DNA of 64,000 nucleotides, from assembly GCF_019925205.1 (NCBI RefSeq), contig NC_083566.1, positions 25,048,001 through 25,112,000 on the forward strand, in the 5' to 3' direction. The notes beneath the pieces are model-generated. The model searched no databases and had not been told where the DNA came from. It saw nothing but the letters and a program-made list of their open reading frames with translations. The position numbers and the translations under genes are program-made. Origin of the DNA: Metopolophium dirhodum. Taxonomy: Eukaryota; Arthropoda; Insecta; Hemiptera; Aphididae. This document shows positions 13,761-25,019 of the stretch, piece by piece (the stretch's first letter is position 1; each line of letters opens with the position of its first letter).

Positions 13761-14757
13761 AGGCATGATTTTTTGCTCAAAACACGCTTTACGGGAAAAA
13801 CTCTTAAGTATTGTGGACTGGTCTGATTTAATTAATTTATTTTCGTTACAAAGAGGATAATTTTCTACATGGTGCATTGGACTTTGATTTTTAGTTTCGT
13901 TGCTTAAAACAAATATAATTAACCCGTCAGTGGTCGCGATGTGAGCGTGGCGCTCACCTTGTTAGTATTTTGAGAGCCACTTATTTATTTATTACTTGAT
14001 TCATCTGATACTATTTATACCTTCAATCGACACGTCATGTTTAAATATACTTTTGCAAATATAAAAATTGTATAAATGATTCTTCATTAGATATCGACAT
14101 GCAATGTTGTTAATATCCATAAATTGAGCGTTGCACTCACTCAATAGGTCAACCAAATAATTTTTTGTAAACTCAGATCTATTTTTAAGGAGCACACAAC
14201 ATTCATATGCGTAGGTACTGTTTAATAATCAGCAAAATATTCCAGACCACTAGGGCGAAGATGAATGATAATGATTATACTATTATATAATTATGTATAA
14301 AAAATTATAAATTAATTTTTAGTGGTTAACAATTTATAATCAAGAAAAATTGCAAGAACATTTTTTGTAAAAGATTTAACTATAAATAATTCGTTGTTGG
14401 TTTCAATATTTTATGTTCATTATATAATAAATAATGATGAAAAAACAATGAGGTGAGCGCAGCGCTCACTCAATACCAATGGCGGGACTTTGCATAGCGA
14501 TACCATGACGGGTTAAAATAACAACATTTTGTGAAAATTGGTCATACTCAAAATCGTATTAAGCTGTTTAGAAATAGAATTTTGAAAACCAAAGTTCAAT
14601 GCGCCCTGTAAGAAGTGTTTCTCTTTCAAAAAAAAAAAAAAAATCATCGAAATCGGAACACTTTACGAGGCGTGGGAGTTTTTCCTGTAGGGCATGTTTT
14701 TGAGCAAAAAAAAAACAGGTCATGTAGTACAGGCCCCTAGTGCGCGAGATCAGCTAG
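13761..14757. repeat. Inverted arms enclosing the piggyBac MITE, right end CTAG
   Basis: The left arm at 13761-13803 (GGCATGATTTTTTGCTCAAA, then ACGGGAAAAACTC) is mirrored by the right arm at 14676-14724 (GAGTTTTTCC, then GGCATGTTTTTGAGC). The right side ends GCGAGATCAGCTAG at 14744-14757, the same terminal word as the Helitron-like element near 48.4 kb. Either two copies of one element lie head to head with the MITE between them, or this is one older element broken by the MITE. Confidence 0.45.
13923..14512. mobile_element. piggyBac-type MITE with TTAA target duplication
   Basis: A 590-bp element bounded by TTAA on both sides (13919-13922 and 14513-14516). Termini are CCCGTCAGTGGTCGC and, inverted, GCGATACCATGACGGG. 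TTAA duplication plus CCC...GGG ends is the piggyBac signature. Each end also carries a subterminal hairpin of the same sequence: GTGAGCG-TGG-CGCTCAC at 13941-13957 and GTGAGCG-CAG-CGCTCAC at 14453-14469. The interior has no intact transposase; a 64-codon minus-strand frame at 14001-14195 is unrecognised. Confidence 0.8.
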
Positions 14758-15453
14758 TTAATATATAATATATATTATTTGCGATTTTATTACATATTCA
14801 TTAAATTTTCGACAAAACCAGCTGAATCTACAACAAACGTCAAAAGATATTATGCTATTATATAATATATTTATGTTGTGATTGGAAATTATAATTCTAT
14901 GAACTAAGAAAAGAATCATTAAAAATACAATCTTTAAAAAAACTTAAAATTTTCAAAAATTTGAATTTGAATTTGAATTCTATATTAAAACCTAAAAGGG
15001 TAGTGAGAAATGTCAAATTATTGCAATGAGCATGATTAGTGAATAACCTTGTGTACTACCTATACATAATTGTTTATTGTTCCTCGTGAGGGATGTTCAC
15101 ACGAGGTATTCTAACTAGGTACGTCATATACTTCATACTTTTGTAGATAGTATAGTTACCCACATATGTATACATTTATTTTTTCTTGCGATCAGTCAAC
15201 GAGCGCTACCACGCAGTTACATTTCTAGCTACCTGCTGTACCTCCCATATTTCGATATAACTTCGTTACAATACATAATATAATATATCATCTATAATAA
15301 TAATACCTGTCGACGACTGCGTAATATTAATAACGTACCTACATTATTATTTATTATAACAGAGTGCGGGGACAACCCCGCGCGGTCGGACACGGTCATG
15401 TGAACTAAACGGTCGATTAGATCTGTTTCCAATTCGCCGCCGTTGACACCTGC

Positions 15454-15463
<10 letters not shown>

Positions 15464-15494
<31 letters not shown>
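15464..15494. repeat. ATT microsatellite
   Basis: About ten tandem ATT units beside a GC-richer segment. They account for the poly-isoleucine stretch in the overlapping minus-strand frame. Confidence 0.85.
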
Positions 15495-16028
15495 GTTATT
15501 ATCACTGTTATCGGGAGCAAAAGGGTAACCAATACGATATATCGCAAAGGGTTAATGAGAATAAAATTATATCATAACGTACGGCACACAGTGGGCGTGC
15601 CATATGCGTGTGCGCGTGCGGTTTACAAATATTAGTCCGTCGCCGAGCACGTCCTGACCGGTTTTTATTATTACCCTACGACGTACATAGGAGTATTATT
15701 CATATTATTCTTATTATTTTTTTTATCCTACCGTTGCGGTCATCCGACGTGCGTGTAAGTGGCGCCGACAGGTGAATATTATATAATATATATAGTGCGC
15801 GTCCCAGCAGACGGATGACCTGATGAGCGCGTTAGGTACGTAATACTATAATATTATAACATTTACACTGCACAATATAGGACGAGACTGAAAAGTCAAT
15901 GTGGCGGGTAATAGCGCCGTCCGTGATTTCAATCGAACGGAGTGCATAATAGGTAATATAATAATATATATATTGTGTAAGCAGGTAGTAATATAAGCAG
16001 TACCTGACCATAGGCTAGGTACAGAGTA

Positions 16029-16030
<2 letters not shown>

Positions 16031-16067
<37 letters not shown>
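16031..16067. repeat. GT/CA dinucleotide microsatellite
   Basis: Eighteen uninterrupted GT units. Open frames on both strands here (poly Cys-Val and poly His-Thr) are translations of this repeat and are not genes. Confidence 0.95.
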
Positions 16068-16071
<4 letters not shown>

Positions 16072-16209
16072 GCCAGTTAATCGAATCCGTCCACATTGTT
16101 GATTTCCTCCCGCTGGTCTATCGCATGGGCCTGCAGGCGTGCGCGCGCGCGTACACGACGACGACAACCGATGGACCGGAAAATAAAATCCACGGCTCAC
16201 GATTGGAGT

Positions 16210-18400
16210 GTCGTTGATATATAACAGACAACAATGATAACGGAAAAAAAAAAAGATTGTCGGCTGATTAAAGAGAAAAAAAATGTTCCAAAGAAAATGG
16301 CGTTTTACTACACGTGCGCACGATAGGCAGGTGGCGGGCAGTCTCCCAAGCGTATTATATGTATAGACTGCACCATATTAGGTATTTATAATATATATAT
16401 GCTTAGGTTATTGAATCGTCGCCGTCGAATAGATCAAAAATAAGACGCTCGCATAAAAGACAGTAAATCTCGTTCGTATTAAAACTTTGGACACACCTTT
16501 ACATGACTATAATAATATTATGTTACGAACTACAATCGGGCGACGAGTACCTATATTGCTTTTAAAGCGCGTGGAAATTACGTGTACAACTACTGTCGTT
16601 TATCGTGTCAATACGTGCTTAAGTATGATAGTTTTATATAACCCATTCTCCGTGTTAAATAGGACAAACATACTTCCACACTTCAAGATAATGCTATATA
16701 TTGGTGATTTACCGATCATTGGTCATATAAACATGAATAGCTAGATTTTTATACCATATAAAAGATCCTGTGGTGATGCAAACATCTTTTTTAAAAGATC
16801 ATCTTTATAGTTGGATTGCAGATGGTTGTCTTGAAAAAAGTTGATAATCTAAATTGAAATTTAATTGATTCAACTATTTATAAGCTATTTGTGCTAATTT
16901 TATTTTTCATATTGGTATATAGTAATAGTAATAGTTCCTACCTACATAACAATGTTTTATTTTTTCTCACATTACTATATTATGTTTTATGATGATATTG
17001 TTATTACTTATATTATTGTACTTCATAACAGTACCTATTCAATAATTTTTAATCTATAATAATACAGAAACATATCTTATAAATATTAATGTTATAACTT
17101 ATAATTTCTTATAACAATAGCTATGTAAGTACTTAAATATCTAAATAACTTTAAATTTACCAAATAAAATACTCTTATGATGCTATACTTACATTTAAAA
17201 TTTTTGTTAGCTTTATAATAATAAAATAATCTGGGGAAGAAGGGATTGTTATTTTTAAAAACTTTTATATAATATAGTTACATATAATCATACTCAAACT
17301 ATTTTAGATTTTAACTTGTCTAAGGAAGTAATAATAGGAACAAATAAATAACCCGAGTATTTCTATGTTCATAATATTGTACGTACCTACTTAATATTAA
17401 ATATTTACTATATGTTCCAATAAATGAATAATTATAACATTTTTTTTATTAAGTATTATTGCCTAAGTATGTAAGCCACAAATATATACTTCCTAATCAA
17501 CTAATCAAATTCAAAGATATTTTAGAAATATAATAATATTAATAAATTCATACAGTACATTTCACATTGAATAGCTTCTATATGAGTTATCATGTTATTA
17601 GCATAAAAACAAAGGTAGTTTAAAATTTAAATACAATTTATGAAAATCTTATTAAACGAATAATAATATCGTAGTTTAAGAAATAATAATGTTTAATAAC
17701 ATACCACAAAATCTACAGTACTATAGTAGGTATATCTACATTAGTATAGGCACAGTAGTACCTATACTAATAAAATATTATACATATTTCATTTAAATCG
17801 CATAATTTACAAAATTATAAATATTATACAAGTTAGCAAATTAAAATTTATTTTCAATGCAAAACAAATAACATGACAATAAATATAAACTCTGAATACT
17901 TATTTTAACAATCTGTTGTTTCGTTTTGAATAATTGTGATGAAAAAATAAATTATTCAAACTTTAAAATTATTTTATCCTATACACCAATACGAATTTAG
18001 GTATATATTATGATACAAAAGATATATATTTTATAGTTTAACATGCATCAGTGGCGTATGGTAGGGTGGCCATATGTGCAACGACCCACCCTGAAACGTC
18101 AGGTTTAATTAGCATAGTTTAACACTGTTATACTAAACCATTATTATATTTGTATTAATATTTATAAATATATTATTTGTTTGGATGTGCAGGATGACTA
18201 TAAATTCTCGTTACAAAAATAGCGAGGATAAAATCATAAAGATCACAATAATATGCGATATTCCTACGTTTTATATTTTAAAAACGAATTAAATTTATAA
18301 TTTTTGATCACCCACAATACTACATTGCAGACAACTCTTTTCGTAACTCGTACGTATACAACCTATAGCTGATTACAAAAATGAATGTGATTACATATTA
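16210..18400. other. Intergenic DNA downstream of the receptor gene
   Basis: AT-rich DNA without recognisable exons. A transposon terminus word CAGTGGCGTA lies at 18049-18058, next to a GGGTGG...CCACCC segment. No matching opposite end was seen nearby. Confidence 0.4.
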
Positions 18401-18407
18401 TTATTAT

Positions 18408-18413
18408 TTTAAT
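18408..18413 (-). terminator. Candidate poly(A) signal ATTAAA of the receptor gene
   Basis: On the minus strand the hexamer ATTAAA lies about 65 nt after the receptor stop codon, in an A/T-rich tail, a normal distance for a short 3' UTR. In DNA this AT-rich the hexamer is common, so the assignment is tentative. Confidence 0.35.
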
Positions 18414-18478
18414 ATTTGACTATAAGATAATATAAGAACTTATTGTAGTTAGCTGTGTGAGATTAACTACTGTTAAGA

Positions 18479-18547
18479 CTACATGTCCATGATAACCAAC
18501 TGTATCTGAACCAAAACGACTACGTATGTCACCACGGATGCTACAAT
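18479..18547 (-). CDS. Gustatory receptor exon 6, TM7 with TYxxxxxQ (residues 345-366)
   Basis: Acceptor GTTTCCAG|ATT, phase 0. Encodes TM7 as IVASVVTYVVVLVQIQ followed by six residues and a TAG stop. The TY...Q pattern is the diagnostic C-terminal signature of gustatory receptors and confirms the strand and family. Confidence 0.9.
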   Translation of the reverse strand: MVASVVTYVVVLVQIQLVIMDM

Positions 18548-21500
18548 CTGGAAACACAATAGTTTATAATTATTATAATAATCCGGCAGAAAGGTGCTAT
18601 ATCACGTAACTATAATAATATTATGTATAATGCGCAGTCTTAAATAGTTATTACATGATGTATACCACGCGGAACAAAACAAAACAGTTGTTTGTACTAT
18701 AAAAATAGTAGGATTAACTGTACATTATAATTGCTATAGGGATAGCTATAAGGTTAATCAGATTTACTAAAATATTTAGTCAAGTTATTATAGTTATTCG
18801 AACTGAAATATGCTATTTTAACTATATTTTTTAGTTAATTCAAACATTAAAAACTGCATTAACTATAAAATATAGTAAACATTACCATAACTATTAACTA
18901 TATTTATATAGTAATAATAAGTAAATCATTTTGGTTATTTTACCTATTAAATAGTTATATTTACTATAATTTGTTTAACTATAATATTATAGTTATTGTT
19001 TTCCCCGTTTTTTTTTCCAATTGCAATTGTATAGACCTTAATAAGATAGGTAGAGTTGGGCCCAACGAAAACCATAATGTGTCGCCAAAAGCATATTACA
19101 TAGTATATACTTACTCTGAGAAAAATCATTTATTTAAATCGTATCCCATAAGAGATCGAATACTTCCCCGCGAGTCCACGTTATACACGTAGAGTATATT
19201 ATCAAAAATATAAAATTAATTAATCGTCAATAAATAAATAACCGTATAAATAAGTAAATTAACTTTTGAGGATATATATTAATATGATAGTGGTAGTGCA
19301 TAGTGTTGTACGAATGAATGTTTTAGAATTATTCATTTTTACTAAACAAGTGTAAAATATTTTATCGTAAATAGGTACGTCGTAGGACTAAAAATTATAA
19401 CATAATCTAATGATATACCTAGTAGGTACCTATGTCCTATACGGCTCATATATTTAGTCCAGCTGTATCATTTTTCAATTGTAACTGGCTCCGACACTCC
19501 CTCTAATATATATTATCTAAGTATTATACAGCCACTGATCGTAACTACCAATTAATTCGTTCTATACACCGTGCTTTAATATCAAAACATTAATTGGCGA
19601 GTTATGAATATGATTTTTTTTTTTTATATCATAACTCATGATTATTTAATCAACTGTACCTAATAGTTACAGAATATAGCAACACAATATGTATTCTTCA
19701 AAATAAATACATACCGACTGAAGAAGTTTGTAGTCCAAATCGAAGAAATCATATACATCAAATATAACCGGATGATTCCAACAATTTAGTATGATTATTT
19801 CCAACTTTAAAATAATGAATATTTTAAATTTCAAAACAGTTAAATACTTTAAATATGTATAGGTATTTGAAATAATAGTTTACTTACATGTTTCAATGTC
19901 GTGACATCTGATATGATACTCAATGCTTCATGACCAATCAAAACTGTATTTTTTGCCTGTGCGAAATAATTGTTTTAGTATTTACACTTTTATAATATTA
20001 TATTGTATAGTGTAAAAGTAGTAGAGCACACGTTTAATATATTTTTTAATTCAATAAATATTTTATTTGATTCAAGATATGGTTGTAATTCAACTAGAGT
20101 ATATATATATATTCAACTATAGATGATTACTTTTATAAAAATGCAGAAATCATATATTATTATTATTATAATTTAATTTAATTAATTAATCGATATATTA
20201 TGTAAATTTAAATAGCTTTAGTACTCTATAAAAATATAACGATATTATATTTTGTTTGAAATAGGTACAAATTATATTATGCGTACTTCCAGTATAGTCG
20301 TATGCGTTTCTCGAACCACAAAAAACAAAAACAAAAACCTCAAAGAACAGTGTCCCATGAAATATCCGTTACGGATGAAATCGGTATCCAATTCGTTGAG
20401 GAAGTTGACTGTCAATGTCGTTACAGTCGATACGAGTATTATAACCGATTCGATGATGATTAGTACTGCGTGATATGCGTAATAGGCTTTTACGTCCTCC
20501 GTCAGTTCACGAAGTTCGGTAAACAAACTGTTAATTTCTTTGGGATAGATGTATTTTGTATTAGGCAAAGAGTTATTCAACACACCTGTAAGATCAATAT
20601 CAATCAGTTTACACTTGTAGATACAATATTTACATAATCATTACAACAATCATCATACATAAGCTTCACATTATATAGCATATACATCTACACAAAGCTT
20701 AATAATTTATTGATGATACAATTTATTATAATAATATGCCTTTATCTATGTTGGACTTTGGACTATATTATAATAACCAATAATATCAATTATATTTTTC
20801 TAAATTTTTTTAGGTTAATTTGTGGACATTGGGAAAAAAAATATTTACAGAAAGAATTTTAGGGTAGATTTCGAAGGAAAATATTTATGTTAAAAACTTG
20901 GAACTCGGCAGTCATGCAGTACAGTGAATTACACAACAATTACATCATGTATTGAAAACACGTAGGTGATATGCTAGGCATATAATGCAAGTGCAACACA
21001 TTAATATTGTATACAATAAAAAACATTTTTTTTTAGCTTTTTAAGAGCAGAGCAATACATTTGAAAAACACAGGATGACGCACCACGCCATACATCATAT
21101 GTATGCTCGGTATATTTATATATAAGTGGTTACTGGTTAATACCAAATATAATTTATTATATGCTTCATTTGAGGGAAATTACCGTAAGACATCGTACTG
21201 TGTACATTATACATTTATGCGATGTCAGATACCGAATTACCATGTACATACCAGGTAAACTAGATACATACCAGCTATGCCTGTACCGAATTCACCAGAA
21301 CTCAAAGGATAATGGATGTATGTGTATAATATGTATTAATTATTTATTCGTTATGATCTTATCTGTATATTATTGTATAGTTGTAGAATTAACAAATACG
21401 TGCGCTCACTTTTTTTGAAAATTCTGTTGGCCAACTCGTACCTATCCCTTAGCATCCGGACGTATGTAATGTACTGGACGATTACCAACATCGTCGATGA

Positions 21501-24500
21501 GCAAAACACGTTCCACGCGACCAGTATATACCCAGCGATTGTTGAGTAGAAAAAACTACCCACGAAATTATGGACGCCGATCGCCAAGACGTACAACAAG
21601 TAGAACGTTTGACTGCGCACATCCGGCTGACACGGAATCCTCGACGCCGAATCGTCGAATTTGTAGAATTTTTCGAGCACCTGAATATAGCCTTGGCTCC
21701 TATGGACTGAAATCGAGATGCTGAAGATGGTCACGATGAGCTTGGTCAGCACTTCGATAAAAATCACCTGAAATCGGGAGGTTGGCAGTGAGCTATGTTA
21801 TCAACGAAAAGTTTTTAACATTATTTAACATCAACACTTGGCTTATGAACAAACACACATAAATAATAATAATTTATTTCAATTTAGGTAATAAAATACA
21901 ATCGTTTATCAAAAGTTTATCACATAAGCTGATTACCTACTCTTCTCTAAGCAAGCTCGTGGAGAGAAGGTCGTCTTCAATGCTATATCAATTTAGGTTT
22001 AACACTAAAAAGGTGTGATTATTGTAATCCTATTTATCTTTTGTTTTCTTGAACAAAATGCTTCAGAAGTTAATGTAATATATACTAATATATAATTAGT
22101 TAGTATACTATTTATAAATTCTTAAAATAAAATAAACACACCTGCTATAATATCAGTAATAGTAATACAACCATAATGTTGCATAAGCTATTAAAATACA
22201 AATTAACAAAACATTAAAGAGTACAATATTTTTCCGGTAGTCGAGTTCTAATAGATAACTGACTAGGTAGTGAAATGTTATTTTTGTTAAGTATAAAACT
22301 AATAAATCCTTGAATACAATATTTAAAAAAGCGGGTAAGTGGATGTCGCTCTGCTGTACATTAGGTTACAATAGTGCGTCACAGTAATGGATAGTATTAA
22401 ATTTGAATAAATTCAATGATATAATATCATTGTATACGAAAAACAATTCTGAGCGAAGACGGTCTATCAGCCTATATAATATTACTAAGTAGGTATATTT
22501 TATGATATTATTGTGATTAAAGTAATTAATTTCAGTACCTATTAGGCATTAATATCCACAACAGTAGGTTAAATTTTTTTTTTTTATTTTTTTTATAAGA
22601 GATATACAATCTGCACCCTGAGGGCTGAGGCACAATAAGAATATGGGCTAAATTACAGTGACATGAATGAGTTGTCGGAAGAAGCCACCCAGTAATGACA
22701 CTTCCTAAATTTCAATTTTTAATTATAAAAAAGGTGGGTAAGTGGATGTCGCTCTGCTGTACAGTAGGTTACAAGTGGATCACTGTAATGGATGGTGTTG
22801 AATTTGAATTCAATGATATAATATCATTGTATTATGAGAAAAACGATTCTGAGCGAAAACCGTCTGTCAGCCTATGATATTACCAAGTATATTTGATGAT
22901 ATTATTGTGAATAAAGTAATTTATATATAACCTATTTACGTGGAGCCTAAGAGCCTTGTGTTCAATTTACAATCTTTAGCTATAAGAGTTGAACATTTTA
23001 TAAACTTTTAACTACAAAATAATTATTAAATTATAAATTTGATAAATGTTATCAAAATTCGATCTTTAAATGCTTACAAAAAAAAATTTTTAATATTTTT
23101 CAACTGATATTGTATTAATATATCAGGAGCCTTGTATTAAATTTTTACACTTTTTGGCCCAACAGATAAAACTTTATTGATATTTATTGAAAAAAAAACT
23201 AAAAAAATTGAAAACTGAAAATGTCCGTAAACAGCTCAAAAAGATTCAAAATATTTTCAAAATTGTATGGTGTATAGAAAATGCTAATATAAACATTCAG
23301 TGAAATTTTCAAGTATCTAAATTCGTTCGTTTTTGAATTACAACAAAATAAGGAAATCGCTACATGAGAAATCGAGTGAATATCCAATGTTGTAAAAATT
23401 TGAATTTCAAACACTCATAAAAATTTAATTTGACCTTCTTATAGACATTTTTTTTTTGATAAAGGTAGACAAACTTATGAGGAATATTGTATTACATTTT
23501 AAAACTTTAGATTTAAAAAGAAAAGTTTTTACGAATTTTTAACTCAAAATAATTTGCTAATTTTCATGATTTTTCCATATTTTGTCAATTTATGAACTAT
23601 GAACGCTTAGAAAAAAAACTGTAACTAAGGATTTTTAATATTTTTCATCTGCCTTTGAAATAATATACTAGGAGCCTTCTATTAAATTTTGAAGCTTTTT
23701 TAGCCAACAAATAAAATTTTATTGATATCTTTAGAAAAAAAACTAAAAAAAAATGGAAAATGAAAACGTCCCTAAACAGTTCAAAATAAATCAAAATATT
23801 TTGAAAATGTTATAGTGTATAGAAAATGCAAATATAAACAACCAGTGAAAATTTCAAGTATCTACGGTTATTTGTTTTAAAGTTACACCAAAAACCAAAT
23901 TCAATTTTGTGTAAAAATTCCCGTTTTTCCTTAATTTTCCTTTTGTTTATCTTGTTGCTTTTGAAAACTACTGGGAAATTTTTACTTTTGACCCCCCAAA
24001 GTACCAACTAGATTCACTCTCCTATCAGAAAAGGTACTGTTGAAGAAAAGCGAAGCATTTTTACTGCTCTAAAAGGTGTCCTCAGACACAAAAAAATAAA
24101 AAATAAAAAATAAAAAATAAAAAAAAACACACATCATTATAAAATCAATACATTCATCGCTCCGCTCAGAATCTAAAAGTGAACATTTTATAATTTTTTA
24201 ATAACAATGATTGATATTTACGATATTTTGATACATTTTGTCAAATTCAAACTTAAAATGCTTATAAAAAAAAAATTGTGCCTATTTTTAATATTCTTCA
24301 ACTGCTATTGTAACAATATATTAGGACCCTTATATTACATTTTCACGCTTTTAGATCTAACTAATAAAATTGTAATTACATTTAGAAAAAAAAAATTTTA
24401 ATTTTAAATTCTCTGTAAACAACTCGAAACGAGTCAAATATTTTGTAAATTTTATGAAGTATAGAAAATGATATAATAAACATATTGTGTAAATTTCAAG

Positions 24501-24990
24501 TATTTACGGTTATTCGTTTTCGAATTACAGCAAAATTAGAAAACCGCCACATAAAAAATCGAGTGAATATCTAATGTTTTAAAAATTTTAAAATTTCAAA
24601 CGCTCATAAAAATTTAATTTGACTTTCCAGTAGAACAAATTTCTATGAATTTCTAACAGAAAATAATATATTACTAATAATAAGTTATAAAATATATTAA
24701 TATTTCCAGAAAAATCGGCTCATTCGCGTCAAGAGAGTCGCTATGTTTGTTAGTTAGAACGACGGTGAACATACCTTCATTAGCATACTGTACTGCGGCC
24801 CTACGTTTTGGTTTTTCTTGAAATGGTACACATTCACGTAAACCCCGGATAAGCCCAGACATGTCCACAACATCAAACTGTACAACGAAGCTATAATGTT
24901 AACCCTGTTGTTTCCGGCCAACGGCAGAAATCCGAAAACTTTGGACACGTAATACGAAACGTTGGGGTTGACAATCCACGGCGAGTCCAT
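18479..24990 (-). CDS. Insect gustatory receptor (7tm_7), six exons, intact
   Basis: Seven-transmembrane chemoreceptor of the insect gustatory receptor family, ligand-gated channels in the membrane of taste neurons; the ligand cannot be read from sequence. Six exons join in frame into 366 residues: 24990-24775, 21767-21410, 20585-20287, 19956-19888, 19804-19715, 18547-18479. Intron phases are 0, 1, 0, 0, 0. All introns are GT-AG; the weakest sites are the exon 3 donor (GTACGC) and the exon 5 acceptor (AAAG). Hydrophobic segments fall near residues 30-52, 73-92, 125-150, 153-172, 230-251, 266-282 and 345-361. The last exon carries the family signature as T351 Y352 VVVLV Q358 I359, with Ile in place of the usual Phe. 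The exon 5 segment FFDLDYKLL matches the FxLDxxLL stretch before TM7. Length is at the low end of the family's roughly 370-420. The start is the first ATG of exon 1; an untranslated upstream exon is possible. Intron 1 is filled with repeat family A. Subfamily is not assigned. Confidence 0.9.
19715..19804 (-). CDS. Gustatory receptor exon 5 (residues 315-344)
   Basis: A 90-bp exon, phase 0 at both ends, encoding NHPVIFDVYDFFDLDYKLL near its end. This matches the conserved stretch before TM7. The donor TCG|GTATGT is strong. The acceptor (TTTTAAAG) lacks a pyrimidine tract and is the least certain boundary in the gene. Confidence 0.8.
19888..19956 (-). CDS. Gustatory receptor exon 4 (residues 292-314)
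   Basis: A 69-bp exon between CACAG and CAT|GTAAGT, phase 0 at both ends. Encodes AKNTVLIGHEALSIISDV and five further residues, matching the short conserved C-terminal exon found in many insect gustatory receptors. Confidence 0.85.
20287..20585 (-). CDS. Gustatory receptor exon 3 (residues 192-291)
   Basis: Acceptor TTACAG|GT completes a split Ser codon with exon 2. Encodes the cytoplasmic loop (INSLFTELRELTEDVKAYY), TM5 and most of TM6. The donor GAA|GTACGC is weak, but the next exon continues in frame. Confidence 0.85.
21410..21767 (-). CDS. Gustatory receptor exon 2 (residues 73-191)
   Basis: Acceptor TTTCAG|GTG, in phase with exon 1. Encodes TM2 to TM4 and the connecting loops, including IQVLEKFYKFDD and RMLRDRYELANRIFKK, a typical receptor loop. 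Donor A|GTGAGC, phase 1. Confidence 0.9.
22325..22545 (+). repeat. Repeat family A, truncated copy in receptor intron 1
   Basis: Contains GCGGGTAAGTGGATGTCGCT, the CAATGATATAATATCATTG palindrome and ACAATTCTGAGCGAAGACGG, then decays. It lies inside the receptor intron, antisense to the gene. Confidence 0.8.
22569..22700 (-). repeat. Possible poly(A)-tailed retrocopy fragment
   Basis: A T-rich run at about 22569-22602 is followed by about 100 bp of balanced sequence (CTGCACCCTGAGGGCTGAGG). The pattern suggests the 3' end of a retroelement or retrocopy on the minus strand. No source was recognised and no target duplication was confirmed. Confidence 0.25.
22727..24174 (+). repeat. Repeat family A, full-length copy in receptor intron 1
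   Basis: Runs from AAAAAAGGTGGGTAAGTGG through the palindrome and CGATTCTGAGCGAAAACCG, then two related internal modules (CTCAAAAAGATTCAAAATAT near 23235 and TTCAAAATAAATCAAAATAT near 23780). It ends with an A-rich tract, ACACACATCATTATAAAATC and CATCGCTCCGCTCAGAATCT. No open frame spans it, so it is non-autonomous or non-coding. Confidence 0.85.
24180..24650 (+). repeat. Repeat family A internal module next to receptor exon 1
   Basis: Repeats the internal module of the adjoining copy (AATGCTTATAAAAAAAAAAT, CAACTGCTATTGTAACAATA, TTCAAACGCTCATAAAAATT) without either terminus. It ends about 125 bp from exon 1, so the family fills most of intron 1. Confidence 0.65.
24775..24990 (-). CDS. Gustatory receptor exon 1 (residues 1-72)
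   Basis: Begins with ATG (MDSPWIVNPNVSYYVSKVFG), includes TM1, and ends after the codons for QYSMLMK at the strong donor AAG|GTATGT, phase 0. A second overlapping frame on the same strand is a shadow. Confidence 0.85.
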
Positions 24991-25019
24991 AATTCCCCAA
25001 AGTATATATTAATATGATA

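Noticed and set aside
16015..16217. Open frames on both strands near 16.1 kb.
   Set aside because: Both are driven by the GT microsatellite.
18700..18990. Dense ACTATA/TATAGT words suggesting a satellite or MITE.
   Set aside because: No fixed period or paired ends could be found. It is best seen as cryptically simple AT-rich sequence.
18947..19129. A minus-strand frame with NSTYLIKVYTIAIG resembles the receptor C-terminal signature.
   Set aside because: Its only nearby acceptor gives the wrong phase. The exon at 18547-18479 fits phase, acceptor and signature better.
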